Below, piece after piece: positions 7,304 to 15,601 of a stretch of DNA of 64,000 bases. The notes under the pieces were generated by a model. The model was not told where the DNA came from. It ran no database searches and saw only the letters and a list, made by a program, of their open reading frames with translations. The DNA is taken from the NCBI GenBank assembly GCA_017458585.1, contig JAFTAJ010000036.1, positions 1 through 64,000 of the forward strand, written 5' to 3'. The DNA is from Bacteroidaceae bacterium (GTDB lineage Bacteria; Bacteroidota; Bacteroidia; Bacteroidales; Bacteroidaceae). Positions within the stretch are counted from its first letter, which is position 1, and each line of letters opens with the position of its first letter. Both the position numbers and the translations under genes were made by a program.

Positions 7304-7324
7304 CTTTTAATTCTTAACTTTTAC

Positions 7325-8752
7325 ATGGAAATTTTCCTTATTCGCGCCGCACAGCTCATCCTCTGCCTCTCCATATTGATAGTCCTTCACGAAGGCGGTC
7401 ACTTTTTCTTTGCCAAACTCTTTGGCATCCGCGTAGAGAAATTCTTCCTCTTCTTCGACTGGAAGTTCCGTTTCTTCAGCACCTACTCCAACTGGTGGCG
7501 CCGCCTGCGTGGCAAAGAGCCTCTGCAGAAGGACGACAAAGGCAACTATCCCTATGTCGGCACCGAATATGGTATCGGCTGGATACCCCTGGGCGGCTAT
7601 GTCAAGATATCCGGCATGATCGACGAGTCGATGGATCGCGAACAGATGCAGCAGCCCCCACAGCCGTGGGAGTTCCGCACCAAGCCGGCGTGGCAGCGAC
7701 TGCTCGTGATGCTCGGCGGCGTAATGGTCAACTTTGTGCTTGCGCTGCTTATCTACTCTGCCATCCTCTTCACCTGGGGCGATAGCTATATCCCCATCCG
7801 CGACATGAAGATGGGTTTCACCTACAACGAGAAGGCGCAGACCATCGGATTCCGCGACGGCGATATTCCCGTCAGTGCCGACGGTGAAGTCTTCCGCGAC
7901 TACAACACAGATGTGCTGCGCTCCATCAGTAATGCCCATGAGGTGACGGTGCTGCGTGAGGGCAAGGAAGTAAGCATCCCAATGCCCAAGGGTGGCCAGA
8001 GCCTGCTGGAGATGCTGCAGGGCGACCGTCCCTTCGTCGCTCTCTATCTGCCCAGCGTCGTTGACACCGTGATGCCTGGCTCTGCCGCCGACAAACAGGG
8101 CATAGTCAAGGGCGACCGCATAGTGGCCTTCAACGACAAGCCCATTGATAGCTGGACTGACTATGACGTGCAGATAAATCATCTCAGCAAAAGCCTTGAG
8201 GGTGCCACCACCAACGACTCTCTGCGCAAGCGCAGCGTATGCATCGCCGTACTGAAAGCCGACAGCACCGTCGACACTTTGCACCTCGTCCTCAACAGCA
8301 AACTGCAGATGGGCATTGGCAAGACTTACGCCCTGCGCTACTATAAGTCTGTCAAAGAGGACTACGGCCTGCTGGAGAGCATTCCCAAAGGCTTCAGCTA
8401 CGGAGTGAAAGTATTCTGCGGCTACGTCAGCGACCTCAAGTACCTCTTCACCAAGGAGGGCGCCAAGAGCGTAGGTTCCTTCGGTGCTATCGGCAGCATG
8501 TTCCCCACCAGTTGGGACTGGCAGCGCTTCTGGGAGCTCACTGCCTTCATCAGCATCATTCTGGCCTTTATGAACGTGCTGCCCATTCCTGCCCTCGACG
8601 GCGGGCACGCCCTGTTCCTCATCATCGAGATAGTATTCCGCCGCAAGTTCAGCCTCAAGTTCCAGGAGCGGGCCCAGATGATAGGAATGTTCCTACTTCT
8701 TGCCCTGATGGTATATGCTATAGGCAACGACATTTTCCGTTTCCTCCTGTAG
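7325..8752 (+). CDS. rseP: RIP metalloprotease, site-2 protease family (M50)
   Basis: A 475-residue inner-membrane zinc protease that cuts transmembrane anti-sigma factors or other membrane proteins. HEGGH at residues 22-26 inside the first membrane segment supplies two zinc ligands and the catalytic Glu. PALDGGHALF in the C-terminal membrane region supplies the third ligand. Between them, VMPGSAADKQGIVKGDRIVAFND is the carboxylate-binding loop of a PDZ domain; a first, degenerate PDZ precedes it. The size fits the family. It closes the run begun by DUF3256. The specific substrate cannot be read from this window. Confidence 0.93.
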   Translation: MEIFLIRAAQLILCLSILIVLHEGGHFFFAKLFGIRVEKFFLFFDWKFRFFSTYSNWWRRLRGKEPLQKDDKGNYPYVGTEYGIGWIPLGGYVKISGMIDESMDREQMQQPPQPWEFRTKPAWQRLLVMLGGVMVNFVLALLIYSAILFTWGDSYIPIRDMKMGFTYNEKAQTIGFRDGDIPVSADGEVFRDYNTDVLRSISNAHEVTVLREGKEVSIPMPKGGQSLLEMLQGDRPFVALYLPSVVDTVMPGSAADKQGIVKGDRIVAFNDKPIDSWTDYDVQINHLSKSLEGATTNDSLRKRSVCIAVLKADSTVDTLHLVLNSKLQMGIGKTYALRYYKSVKEDYGLLESIPKGFSYGVKVFCGYVSDLKYLFTKEGAKSVGSFGAIGSMFPTSWDWQRFWELTAFISIILAFMNVLPIPALDGGHALFLIIEIVFRRKFSLKFQERAQMIGMFLLLALMVYAIGNDIFRFLL

Positions 8753-8772
8753 TCACATCAAAATTTACAGTT

Positions 8773-10041
8773 ATGCATAGAAGAACAATCATAACAATCA
8801 TTGCTGCATTTGCAGCGATAATCACCTTTGCCACTAACGTCGAAAATAATTGCGGCACCGACACTGCAACTGTTAAGTTATATCGCAATGGTGTGGCCAC
8901 CACTCAACTAAACATAGACAGCATCACGGTCGAAGAAACACTCGGCCCTGTGATAGCAGGGCGCAATGTTGCTATGATTATGTTAGTTTATGATAGTTTA
9001 ATTAGTAAGTCTCGCCAAATTCTGGTTATCAATGGCAAAGAAACTCCTTTACCTATGCCCGACAATGAAGAGGATTACACACCAACTTTTATTGGCTATA
9101 GCAACGACAATCTATATGTAGTAGGACAACGTGAAACCGATAAAGGAAAACTTGCCAGTTGGACTTATAATTACGAATACGCTGTTTGGAAAAACCTTGA
9201 ATACCAATATACTATCAGCGATAGTCGTTTCGTCTGCCCCTTTGGCATAGATATCTGTTTAGATGGAGAGGATATCTATCTCTTTGGCAGCACAAGCACC
9301 TCCTTATCTGAAGCAGATAGTGGTAAGGACCATGTCTTTTTCTTTAAGAACGATGAGAAAGCCAAAATACTTACAGCATATGGGCAATCTAATGTTTTTG
9401 ATGTAGAGAAAGGAAAAGTTTATGTTGCATATATGCCTCGTTTATCTGGTTCATACCACTCTACTAGCAGTGCATGGTCTTGGGGCCAAATTACCGAGTT
9501 GTGGTGCGATGGAGAGTCATATTATTTGCAACGTGTTGATCGCAGTAAACTAATTTACAACACTGGGATGAAAGTACACAACGGCATTGCTCATATTGTA
9601 GGCTACACCGATTTACTTGATGGTGACTTCAACGGAACAAAAGAGCGTCTCTTTTCTGCCTATTACTACGATGGCAATGACACCCATGAAGATCCTTATT
9701 ACAATAAAAACTACTGTATAAACATTGATAACGATAACATATATATTGTTAGCCGACGCAAAGCTATTGAAGACAGGGAGGGTGCTTTTGTGCTACTGAA
9801 AAATGGCAGTGAACTTTATGAATTGCCTGACGGGGAACCAAATTGGTTGGAGTCTTTTTCCTCTGGCGCAAAGAAACCGCGTATATTCTTTGACGGCAGC
9901 GATGTTTATGTGTTGGCGAGAGGTTTCCACGAGGGAGAAGACAACGAATATCACTACTACGACATGATATGGAAGAACAGCCAACTTTTCTGGAAAAGTG
10001 GTGAAAGGTACCCCCAAATATATAAAATTGTAATCTATTAA
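8773..10041 (+). CDS. Exported repeat protein, probable beta-propeller
   Basis: A 422-residue protein with a signal peptide (MHRRTIITIIAAFAAIITFA). It contains a repeating pattern of about 50 residues built around DGxDIYxFG or DNxNIYIVS followed by a WKN or FFKN turn. This looks like a beta-propeller, but no named family is recognised. Near the N-terminus YRNGVATTQLNIDSITV resembles the short motif shared by many secreted Bacteroidales proteins. Base composition is visibly richer in A and T than in rseP before it. I chose the ATG at 8773, since the frame upstream runs through rseP. It is followed 4 nt later by the next gene of the cassette. Confidence 0.75.
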   Translation: MHRRTIITIIAAFAAIITFATNVENNCGTDTATVKLYRNGVATTQLNIDSITVEETLGPVIAGRNVAMIMLVYDSLISKSRQILVINGKETPLPMPDNEEDYTPTFIGYSNDNLYVVGQRETDKGKLASWTYNYEYAVWKNLEYQYTISDSRFVCPFGIDICLDGEDIYLFGSTSTSLSEADSGKDHVFFFKNDEKAKILTAYGQSNVFDVEKGKVYVAYMPRLSGSYHSTSSAWSWGQITELWCDGESYYLQRVDRSKLIYNTGMKVHNGIAHIVGYTDLLDGDFNGTKERLFSAYYYDGNDTHEDPYYNKNYCINIDNDNIYIVSRRKAIEDREGAFVLLKNGSELYELPDGEPNWLESFSSGAKKPRIFFDGSDVYVLARGFHEGEDNEYHYYDMIWKNSQLFWKSGERYPQIYKIVIY

Positions 10042-10045
10042 GGCT

Positions 10046-10543
10046 ATGAAGAGACATCTACTACACTTTATCATAGGTACGGCAGCATTTTCCTGCCTCA
10101 GCAATACGGCACGAGCCGAGTTTGCCATTACTATGAGCAAATTCTCTAACATTGAACGGCAGGAGGCTCTTGCCTCCATCGGCCGCCTTGAGATGAGTGG
10201 GGAAAACCTGTTTCTCGTCAGTAAGGAAGGAGTACGTCTTGGTTCCACAAAGATAGAGAAAGGACTAAAAATTGAGTTCGGCGATGTGGATGACGATTTG
10301 CTTTCTGTACCTTCAACAACAGAAGGCGTAAACAAAATTGCGTTCTCAATAGAAGAAGACTACATCAGAGTAAGCGGACTGACGCAGCCAACGGTGGTAC
10401 GCATTTTCAGCACCAATGGTCTATTAGTCAAGAGCATCATGCTTGCAGCAGACAGAGAAGAAAACATATATCTTGCATCCTTACACAAGGGGATTTATAT
10501 CCTGCAAATCAATACAGAAATCTTAAAGCTCCAAAAGAAATGA
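10046..10543 (+). CDS. Exported protein with C-terminal sorting-like domain
   Basis: A 165-residue protein with a signal peptide (ending around NTARA). The C-terminal 80 residues include VVRIFSTNGLLVKSIML and LHKGIYILQI, the two-strand pattern of the C-terminal domain that directs type IX secretion in Bacteroidota. Such domains normally sit at the end of large proteins; here it stands almost alone. The middle segment LGSTKIEKGLKIEFGD is seen in other Bacteroidales secreted proteins. The function is unknown. It may be a late-evolving or truncated secreted protein. Its stop overlaps the next start as ATGA. Confidence 0.7.
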   Translation: MKRHLLHFIIGTAAFSCLSNTARAEFAITMSKFSNIERQEALASIGRLEMSGENLFLVSKEGVRLGSTKIEKGLKIEFGDVDDDLLSVPSTTEGVNKIAFSIEEDYIRVSGLTQPTVVRIFSTNGLLVKSIMLAADREENIYLASLHKGIYILQINTEILKLQKK

Positions 10544-11412
10544 TATTCCCCAAACCATTATTCTTATTCCTCTTCTTTGCAGCAATAGTAAATGCGCAAA
10601 CCACCAAAACCTTCATCTTCCATAAAGACGGCAAAGTAATACACACTGTATCCACAAACGAGGTTGACAGCATTGTCTTTGTTCATAATGACAAAGACAA
10701 ACCTGATGACCCGACTCCCCCTGGCCCAGCGCCGATTGATTCCGTCAAACCTGCTAACAACTGTACTGACGACAACCATCCGCACGCTATCGATCTTGGA
10801 CTACCGAGCGGATTACTTTGGAGTTGCAGCAATGTCAATGCGGAATCTCCTACAGATTTTGGCGGTTATTATGCGTGGTCAGAAACTGAAACAAAAGCCA
10901 CCTATGATTGGGAGAACTATAAATACTGCATCACCCAAGAAACGTATACTGGCGAAGAATGGAATTACCCTGACCATTTCTTTTTTACAAAGTACGTAAC
11001 TAACGAAGACTATGGCGAGATTGACAATAAGACAACCCTTGATCTTGAAGACGATGCCGCTCATGTAAATATGGGTAATAACTGGCGTATGCCTACAGCA
11101 GACGAGATGCAGGAACTCATAGACCAGTGTACATGGACATGGACAACGCAAAACGAAGTCAACGGATACAATGTGGTTGGCCCCAATGGCAATAGTATTT
11201 TCCTACCTGCCTCCGGCAGTTACAACTTCGGCAGTTCGCTTTCCAACAAATACACCGAGGGATTCTACTACACCTCTTCCCTCTATGAGCAGCACTGCAA
11301 GGGAGCCCTTTACCTATACTTTAGCGAAGACAGTGAAGCGCAGGTAACAATCTTCGACTCCTACTTTGACCGCAGGGATGGCCGAACAGTAAGAGGTGTC
11401 TGTCATAAATAA
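10540..11412 (+). CDS. Exported FISUMP/DUF1566-like protein
   Basis: A 290-residue protein with a signal peptide (IFPKPLFLFLFFAAIVNAQ). After it comes the short motif HKDGKVIHTVSTNEVDSIVF, then a Pro-rich linker. The C-terminal domain begins AIDLGLPSGLLWSCSNVNA and continues with YYAWSETETK and NWRMPTADEMQELID, the signature of the Fibrobacter succinogenes paralogous domain (related to DUF1566), found in many secreted Bacteroidota proteins of unknown role. It is the last of a three-gene cassette and is translationally coupled to the gene before it (ATGA). Confidence 0.8.
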   Translation: MIFPKPLFLFLFFAAIVNAQTTKTFIFHKDGKVIHTVSTNEVDSIVFVHNDKDKPDDPTPPGPAPIDSVKPANNCTDDNHPHAIDLGLPSGLLWSCSNVNAESPTDFGGYYAWSETETKATYDWENYKYCITQETYTGEEWNYPDHFFFTKYVTNEDYGEIDNKTTLDLEDDAAHVNMGNNWRMPTADEMQELIDQCTWTWTTQNEVNGYNVVGPNGNSIFLPASGSYNFGSSLSNKYTEGFYYTSSLYEQHCKGALYLYFSEDSEAQVTIFDSYFDRRDGRTVRGVCHK

Positions 11413-11431
11413 GACAAACCTGTAATGACAT

Positions 11432-11457
11432 CCGTATAAAAAAACTGTATTATACGG
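11432..11457. other. Perfect 8-bp dyad after the secreted-protein cassette
   Basis: CCGTATAA at 11432-11439 pairs with TTATACGG at 11450-11457 across a 10-nt loop. It may act as an mRNA 3' hairpin or protein site; no long T run follows directly. Confidence 0.5.
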
Positions 11458-11491
11458 GCGTATATATTAGACCTTTTTATGTTAGCGTTTT

Positions 11492-11527
11492 CTCCCATAC
11501 GGACTTTCTCGTGTGGGGGAGCTTTTT
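11492..11527 (+). terminator. Probable terminator of the secreted-protein cassette
   Basis: CTCCC with GGGAG forms a stem extended by a few inner pairs (11492-11500 with 11511-11521), followed by CTTTTTT. It sits between the cassette and the promoter at 11621. Confidence 0.5.
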
Positions 11528-11620
11528 TACTCCATTTGCTTCCCGCAACTGAGAAATACAGACCTCTTTCTCAAGCAAAAATCATCACAAATGGGGATTG
11601 TGGGGCTCGGCCTTTTGTTG

Positions 11621-11628
11621 TAATTTTG
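11621..11628 (+). promoter_or_regulatory. Promoter -7 box of the TonB-dependent receptor
   Basis: TAATTTTG exactly matches TAnnTTTG, with a TTG at 11598-11600 that is 20 nt upstream as a -33 element. The leader would be about 15 nt. Confidence 0.6.
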
Positions 11629-11649
11629 CAGCACAAAAATCACACCGTC

Positions 11650-14037
11650 ATGAAAAAAATATTTTTGCTCTTAGCCTTAACTGTCAATAGTCAATGGTCT
11701 ATGGTTTTAGGTAATGACTTTACAGTTCCCGACAGCAGCAAGATTGTTGACGTTGAGGAAGTTGTAGTCATCGCCACGCCCAAAGAGCAAGGCAAACTCA
11801 AGGAACAGCCATCGTCAGTGAGCATCATAAGCCAGCAGGATATGCTGCGCCACCACATCACGTCTGTCAAGGGCATAAGCTCCGTAGTGCCTAACCTTTT
11901 CATCCCCGACTACGGCTCGCGACTCACCACCGCCATCTACATCCGCGGCATCGGCTCGCGACTCAACACTCCTGCCGCAGGACTATATGTTGACAATATT
12001 CCTTACTATAACATGTCGGCCTTCGACTTCAACCTATACGACATCGAGCGCATCGACGTGCTGCGCGGGCCGCAGGGCACTCTCTACGGTCGCAACTCGA
12101 TGGGCGGTCTGCTGAGGGTGAACACTCGCTCGCCCTTCACCTATCAGGGCACCGACCTCAAGTTGTCGATGGCCACCGGAGACTGGCACCGGCGCGCCTC
12201 TCTCACCCACTACCACCGCATCAGCGACCGCTTTGCCTTCAGCGCGGGCGGATACTATGAGGGTAGCAGCGGCTTCTGGCACAACGCCACACGCCATGAG
12301 CGTCAAGACAAAATGAACTCTGGCGGCGGCAGGCTGAGATTTGTGGGCAAGCCTTCTGATAGGCTGACTCTCGACGGCTCTATCGGCTATGACTACACTC
12401 ACGAAGGCGGATATCCGTATCTGCTAATCAAAGATGAGGACTTAGACCTTAACAATAGCGAAGTCCTCTCCAACGAAAAGACCAGCTATCGCCGCGGTAT
12501 GCTCAACGCTGGCCTCAATGTCCAGTGGAAAGGCAAAGGCTTCACACTCAATGCTGTGACGGGACTGCAGCATATGCAGGATCGTATGTTCTTGGACCAA
12601 GACTTCATTGCCGACAGCATCTACACCCTGGAGCAGAAGCAGCGACTCACCCTCCTCAGCGAGGAGATTACGCTCAAATCTACGGTCAGCAAGCTCTGGT
12701 CAACAGTCAGTGGCCTCAGCACCGCCAAGCAGTGGCTACGTACCACGGGGCCTGTGACCTTCCAGACCGGAGGCATTGATATGCTGGAGCGCAATATCAA
12801 CGGCTTTATGCCCGACCTCTCCGCACGCGGCATCTCCTCGATGGGCGTGGACATCACCGACAACAACTTTATCACTGGCGGCACCTTCCAGACTCCGCTA
12901 TGGAATCTCGCCGTCTTCCACCAATCGACATTCAACTTCACCGACCGCCTCTCTGCCATGCTGGGCGTAAGGCTCGACTATGAGCACAACTCGCTGACCT
13001 ACAATGCGCCTGCACTGCTCAACTACGACTTCACGATGCAGAGCGGACGCATGCCACTGGCTCTCAACGGGCTGCAGGCCGCCCCCCTCTATGACGGCAA
13101 GATAAAGAAGGACTACTTCGAGGTGCTGCCCAAGACCTCCATCAAGTACATCCTGACTCCTCAAGTATTCATCTACGCCTCCGCTGCCAAGGGTCTGCGC
13201 CCCGGCGGCTACAATGTGCAGATGTTCTCCGACCTCCTGCAGGGAACCATGCGCAACGAAATGATGCAAGGCATCAAGGACGGCGCCAACGCTACCCTCG
13301 ACCGCTACGCCCAAATGGGTATGCCTGAGCGAGTGATACAGATGATTCAGGCTGGCCTCGACCAAATGCCGGTTGGCGGAGAGATGGCTGATGTGCAAGA
13401 CGTGGTGACCTACAAGCCTGAATACAGCTGGACCTACGAACTGGGCGCAAAGTTTAAGCACACTGTGTTCAGCTTTGAAGGCTCTGTATTCCTCACCACC
13501 GTGCGCGACCAGCAGATAGCCCGCTTCAGCGAGAACGGCTTCGGCCGCATGATGGTCAATGCAGGCCGCAGCCGCAACTGGGGCACAGAGCTAAGCCTCG
13601 GCTATAATCCCAACGACCGTCTCAGCACATGGCTGAACTATGGTTTCACCCGCGCCACCTTCACCAAATACGATGACGGTAGCGGCACTGATTACACTGG
13701 CAAATATGTCCCCTTTATTCCGCGCCACACCCTCAGCCTCGGCGCCGATTACACTCTACCTTTTGCTAGCAGCAAACTAAAAGCTCTCACCCTCGGACTC
13801 AATACTCTTGGCGCAGGACGCATCTATTGGACCGAAGCCAATGACGCCAGCCAGGCTTTGTATTTCACCTTCGGGGCACACGCCCTGCTCGACTTCGGCC
13901 GCTGCGAAATCAATCTTTGGGGACGCAATCTCGCCGACAAACACTACAATGCCTTCTACTTCGAAAGCATGAACCGCGCCTTTGTTCAGAAAGGAAAACC
14001 ACTGCAAGTAGGCGTGGACCTGAACGTAAAGTTCTGA
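11650..14037 (+). CDS. TonB-dependent outer-membrane receptor
   Basis: A 795-residue receptor with a signal peptide, then a plug domain (VEEVVVIATPKEQGKLKEQPSSVSII as TonB-box region, and VLRGPQGTLYGRNSMGGLLRVNT as the plug core) and a 22-strand-type barrel ending in KPLQVGVDLNVKF with the terminal Phe of outer-membrane proteins. It lacks the SusC N-terminal domain, so it resembles siderophore, vitamin or metal receptors. Its ligand is unknown. The start is the ATG at 11650, since the frame before it spans the promoter. Part of the signal peptide (VNSQWSMV) is encoded by three 7-bp words at 11683-11703. It is monocistronic; menG has its own promoter. Confidence 0.9.
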   Translation: MKKIFLLLALTVNSQWSMVLGNDFTVPDSSKIVDVEEVVVIATPKEQGKLKEQPSSVSIISQQDMLRHHITSVKGISSVVPNLFIPDYGSRLTTAIYIRGIGSRLNTPAAGLYVDNIPYYNMSAFDFNLYDIERIDVLRGPQGTLYGRNSMGGLLRVNTRSPFTYQGTDLKLSMATGDWHRRASLTHYHRISDRFAFSAGGYYEGSSGFWHNATRHERQDKMNSGGGRLRFVGKPSDRLTLDGSIGYDYTHEGGYPYLLIKDEDLDLNNSEVLSNEKTSYRRGMLNAGLNVQWKGKGFTLNAVTGLQHMQDRMFLDQDFIADSIYTLEQKQRLTLLSEEITLKSTVSKLWSTVSGLSTAKQWLRTTGPVTFQTGGIDMLERNINGFMPDLSARGISSMGVDITDNNFITGGTFQTPLWNLAVFHQSTFNFTDRLSAMLGVRLDYEHNSLTYNAPALLNYDFTMQSGRMPLALNGLQAAPLYDGKIKKDYFEVLPKTSIKYILTPQVFIYASAAKGLRPGGYNVQMFSDLLQGTMRNEMMQGIKDGANATLDRYAQMGMPERVIQMIQAGLDQMPVGGEMADVQDVVTYKPEYSWTYELGAKFKHTVFSFEGSVFLTTVRDQQIARFSENGFGRMMVNAGRSRNWGTELSLGYNPNDRLSTWLNYGFTRATFTKYDDGSGTDYTGKYVPFIPRHTLSLGADYTLPFASSKLKALTLGLNTLGAGRIYWTEANDASQALYFTFGAHALLDFGRCEINLWGRNLADKHYNAFYFESMNRAFVQKGKPLQVGVDLNVKF
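11683..11703. repeat. Heptamer tract inside the receptor signal peptide
   Basis: GTCAATA, GTCAATG and GTCTATG in tandem, translated in frame as part of the signal peptide. This is the shortest of the in-gene tracts and could be chance, but it matches the intergenic tracts in period and composition. Confidence 0.55.
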
Positions 14038-14052
14038 TTTTTCCACAATATA

Positions 14053-14084
14053 TTTGGCCTTTCCCTTCTTTTTCCGTAACTTTG
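14053..14084 (+). promoter_or_regulatory. Full promoter of menG/ubiE, almost leaderless
   Basis: TTTG at 14053-14056, a 20-nt spacer, and TAACTTTG at 14077-14084. This is the best complete match in the window to the Bacteroidota housekeeping promoter. The -7 box ends 7 nt before the ATG. Confidence 0.75.
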
Positions 14085-14091
14085 CCTCCTA

Positions 14092-14829
14092 ATGTATGCG
14101 CAGGAGGAGATAAAGCCCTATAGTACCGAGGGAGGGAAAGGACAGCAGGTGGAGCAGATGTTTGACAACATCGCCCATTCCTACGACCGTCTCAACCATG
14201 TGCTGTCACTAGGCACTGACCGCGGCTGGCGGCGCAAGACTATCCAGGCTTTGCTGCCTTACAGCCCCAAGACTGTGCTGGACATCGCCACCGGCACCGG
14301 CGACTTCGCCCTGCTCTCTGCCAAGATACTGCAGCCCCAGTCCATCGTGGGTGCCGACATCTCCGAAGGCATGATGCAGATAGCGCAGCAAAAGGTGGAG
14401 AAGGCGGGACTCGCCCACATCATCTCCTTCCGCAAAGAGGACAGCATGAACCTCACTTTCGCTGACGCCACCTTCGACGCCGTCACCGTGGCATACGGCG
14501 TGAGGAACTACGCCGACCTCGACCGCGGACTGAGGGAGATGCTGAGGGTGCTCAAGCCTAGCGGCCATGCTGCTATCCTGGAGCTGGCTGCCCCGCGCCG
14601 CTTCCCGATGAAGCAGATGTTCTGGCTCTACAGCCACGCCTACATGCCAATGGTGGGCAAGGTCGTTTCCAAGGACAAGCGTGCCTACTCCTACCTGCCC
14701 CAAACAATGGAGGCCTTCCCACAAGGCAAAGAGATGAAGGCGATCATGGAGCGTGCAGGCTTTGCCGATGTCAGTTTCAAGGCTTTCACCTGCGGACTGA
14801 GCACCATGTATATAGGAAAGAAGACATGA
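14092..14829 (+). CDS. menG: Demethylmenaquinone methyltransferase
   Basis: A 245-residue SAM-dependent C-methyltransferase (UbiE/MenG family) that makes menaquinone from demethylmenaquinone. The SAM motif LDIATGTGDFALLSA lies near residues 63-77. The family signatures FDNIAHSYDRLNHVLSLG at the N-terminus and VAYGVRNYADLDRGLREMLRVL are present. Bacteroidales use menaquinone, so the menaquinone role is favoured over ubiquinone. The stop overlaps aroE as ATGA. Confidence 0.95.
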   Translation: MYAQEEIKPYSTEGGKGQQVEQMFDNIAHSYDRLNHVLSLGTDRGWRRKTIQALLPYSPKTVLDIATGTGDFALLSAKILQPQSIVGADISEGMMQIAQQKVEKAGLAHIISFRKEDSMNLTFADATFDAVTVAYGVRNYADLDRGLREMLRVLKPSGHAAILELAAPRRFPMKQMFWLYSHAYMPMVGKVVSKDKRAYSYLPQTMEAFPQGKEMKAIMERAGFADVSFKAFTCGLSTMYIGKKT

Positions 14830-15563
14830 CTGAATACGCACTCATAGGCTATCCGCTCATCCACTCCTTCTCTCAGCAATACTTCACGGAGAAGTTTGAG
14901 CATGAGAACATCCGCGCACGCTATCTCAATATGGAGATGCAGAGCGTCGATGGGCTTATGGACTTCATCGAGGCACACCCTCAACTGAAAGGTCTAAACG
15001 TCACCATTCCCCACAAGCAGGCCGTCATGCCGTTGCTACACGGCGTCAGCGATGAGACCCTCGCCATAGGAGCCGTCAACTGCATCAAGATAGAGCGCCA
15101 GCCTCTCACCCTCACGGGCTACAACACCGATGTCATTGGCTTCGAGCGCTCCATACAACCGCTACTGCAGCCCCATCATAAGAAGGCATTGGTGCTCGGC
15201 ACCGGCGGCGCAAGCAAGGCTGTGGTCTATGGCCTTAAGAGACTGGGTGTGGAGCCTGTGCTGGTCAGCCGCACCCCTGCCGACGGCATGCTGGGCTACG
15301 ACCAACTGAGCCACGGCGTCATGGATGAGTATACTGTGATTGTCAACTGCACTCCGCTCGGCACCTTCCCCAGTATGGACACCTGCCCCGACATACCTTA
15401 TAAATATATAGGTGGCAACCACCTGCTCTACGACCTGGTGTACAACCCCGCCGAGACCCTCTTCCTGCAAAGAGGCAAACAGCGTGGCGCCACCACCAAG
15501 AACGGCCTCGAGATGCTCCACCTGCAAGCCGAAGCAGCCTGGCAAATTTGGACTCAATCTTAA
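14826..15563 (+). CDS. aroE: Shikimate dehydrogenase
   Basis: A 245-residue NADPH enzyme that reduces 3-dehydroshikimate to shikimate. The shikimate-binding start YALIGYPLIHSFSQ, the catalytic lysine in VTIPHKQAVMPLL, the GYNTD motif and the NADP loop GTGGASKAVVYGL are all visible. It is somewhat shorter than the E. coli AroE (about 270). It is translationally coupled to menG. Confidence 0.95.
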   Translation: MTEYALIGYPLIHSFSQQYFTEKFEHENIRARYLNMEMQSVDGLMDFIEAHPQLKGLNVTIPHKQAVMPLLHGVSDETLAIGAVNCIKIERQPLTLTGYNTDVIGFERSIQPLLQPHHKKALVLGTGGASKAVVYGLKRLGVEPVLVSRTPADGMLGYDQLSHGVMDEYTVIVNCTPLGTFPSMDTCPDIPYKYIGGNHLLYDLVYNPAETLFLQRGKQRGATTKNGLEMLHLQAEAAWQIWTQS

Positions 15564-15567
15564 CATA

Positions 15568-15597
15568 TATCTACCTCTATCTACTTCTATCTACCTC
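15568..15597. repeat. Three 10-bp words before the TPM gene
   Basis: TATCTACCTC, TATCTACTTC and TATCTACCTC, ending 4 nt before the ATG at 15602. The tract fills the aroE-TPM spacer. Confidence 0.8.
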
Positions 15598-15601
15598 TCC
15601 C

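Noticed and set aside
7307-8608. 433-residue minus-strand frame over rseP
   Set aside because: Antisense shadow; the plus-strand frame has the full set of M50 motifs.
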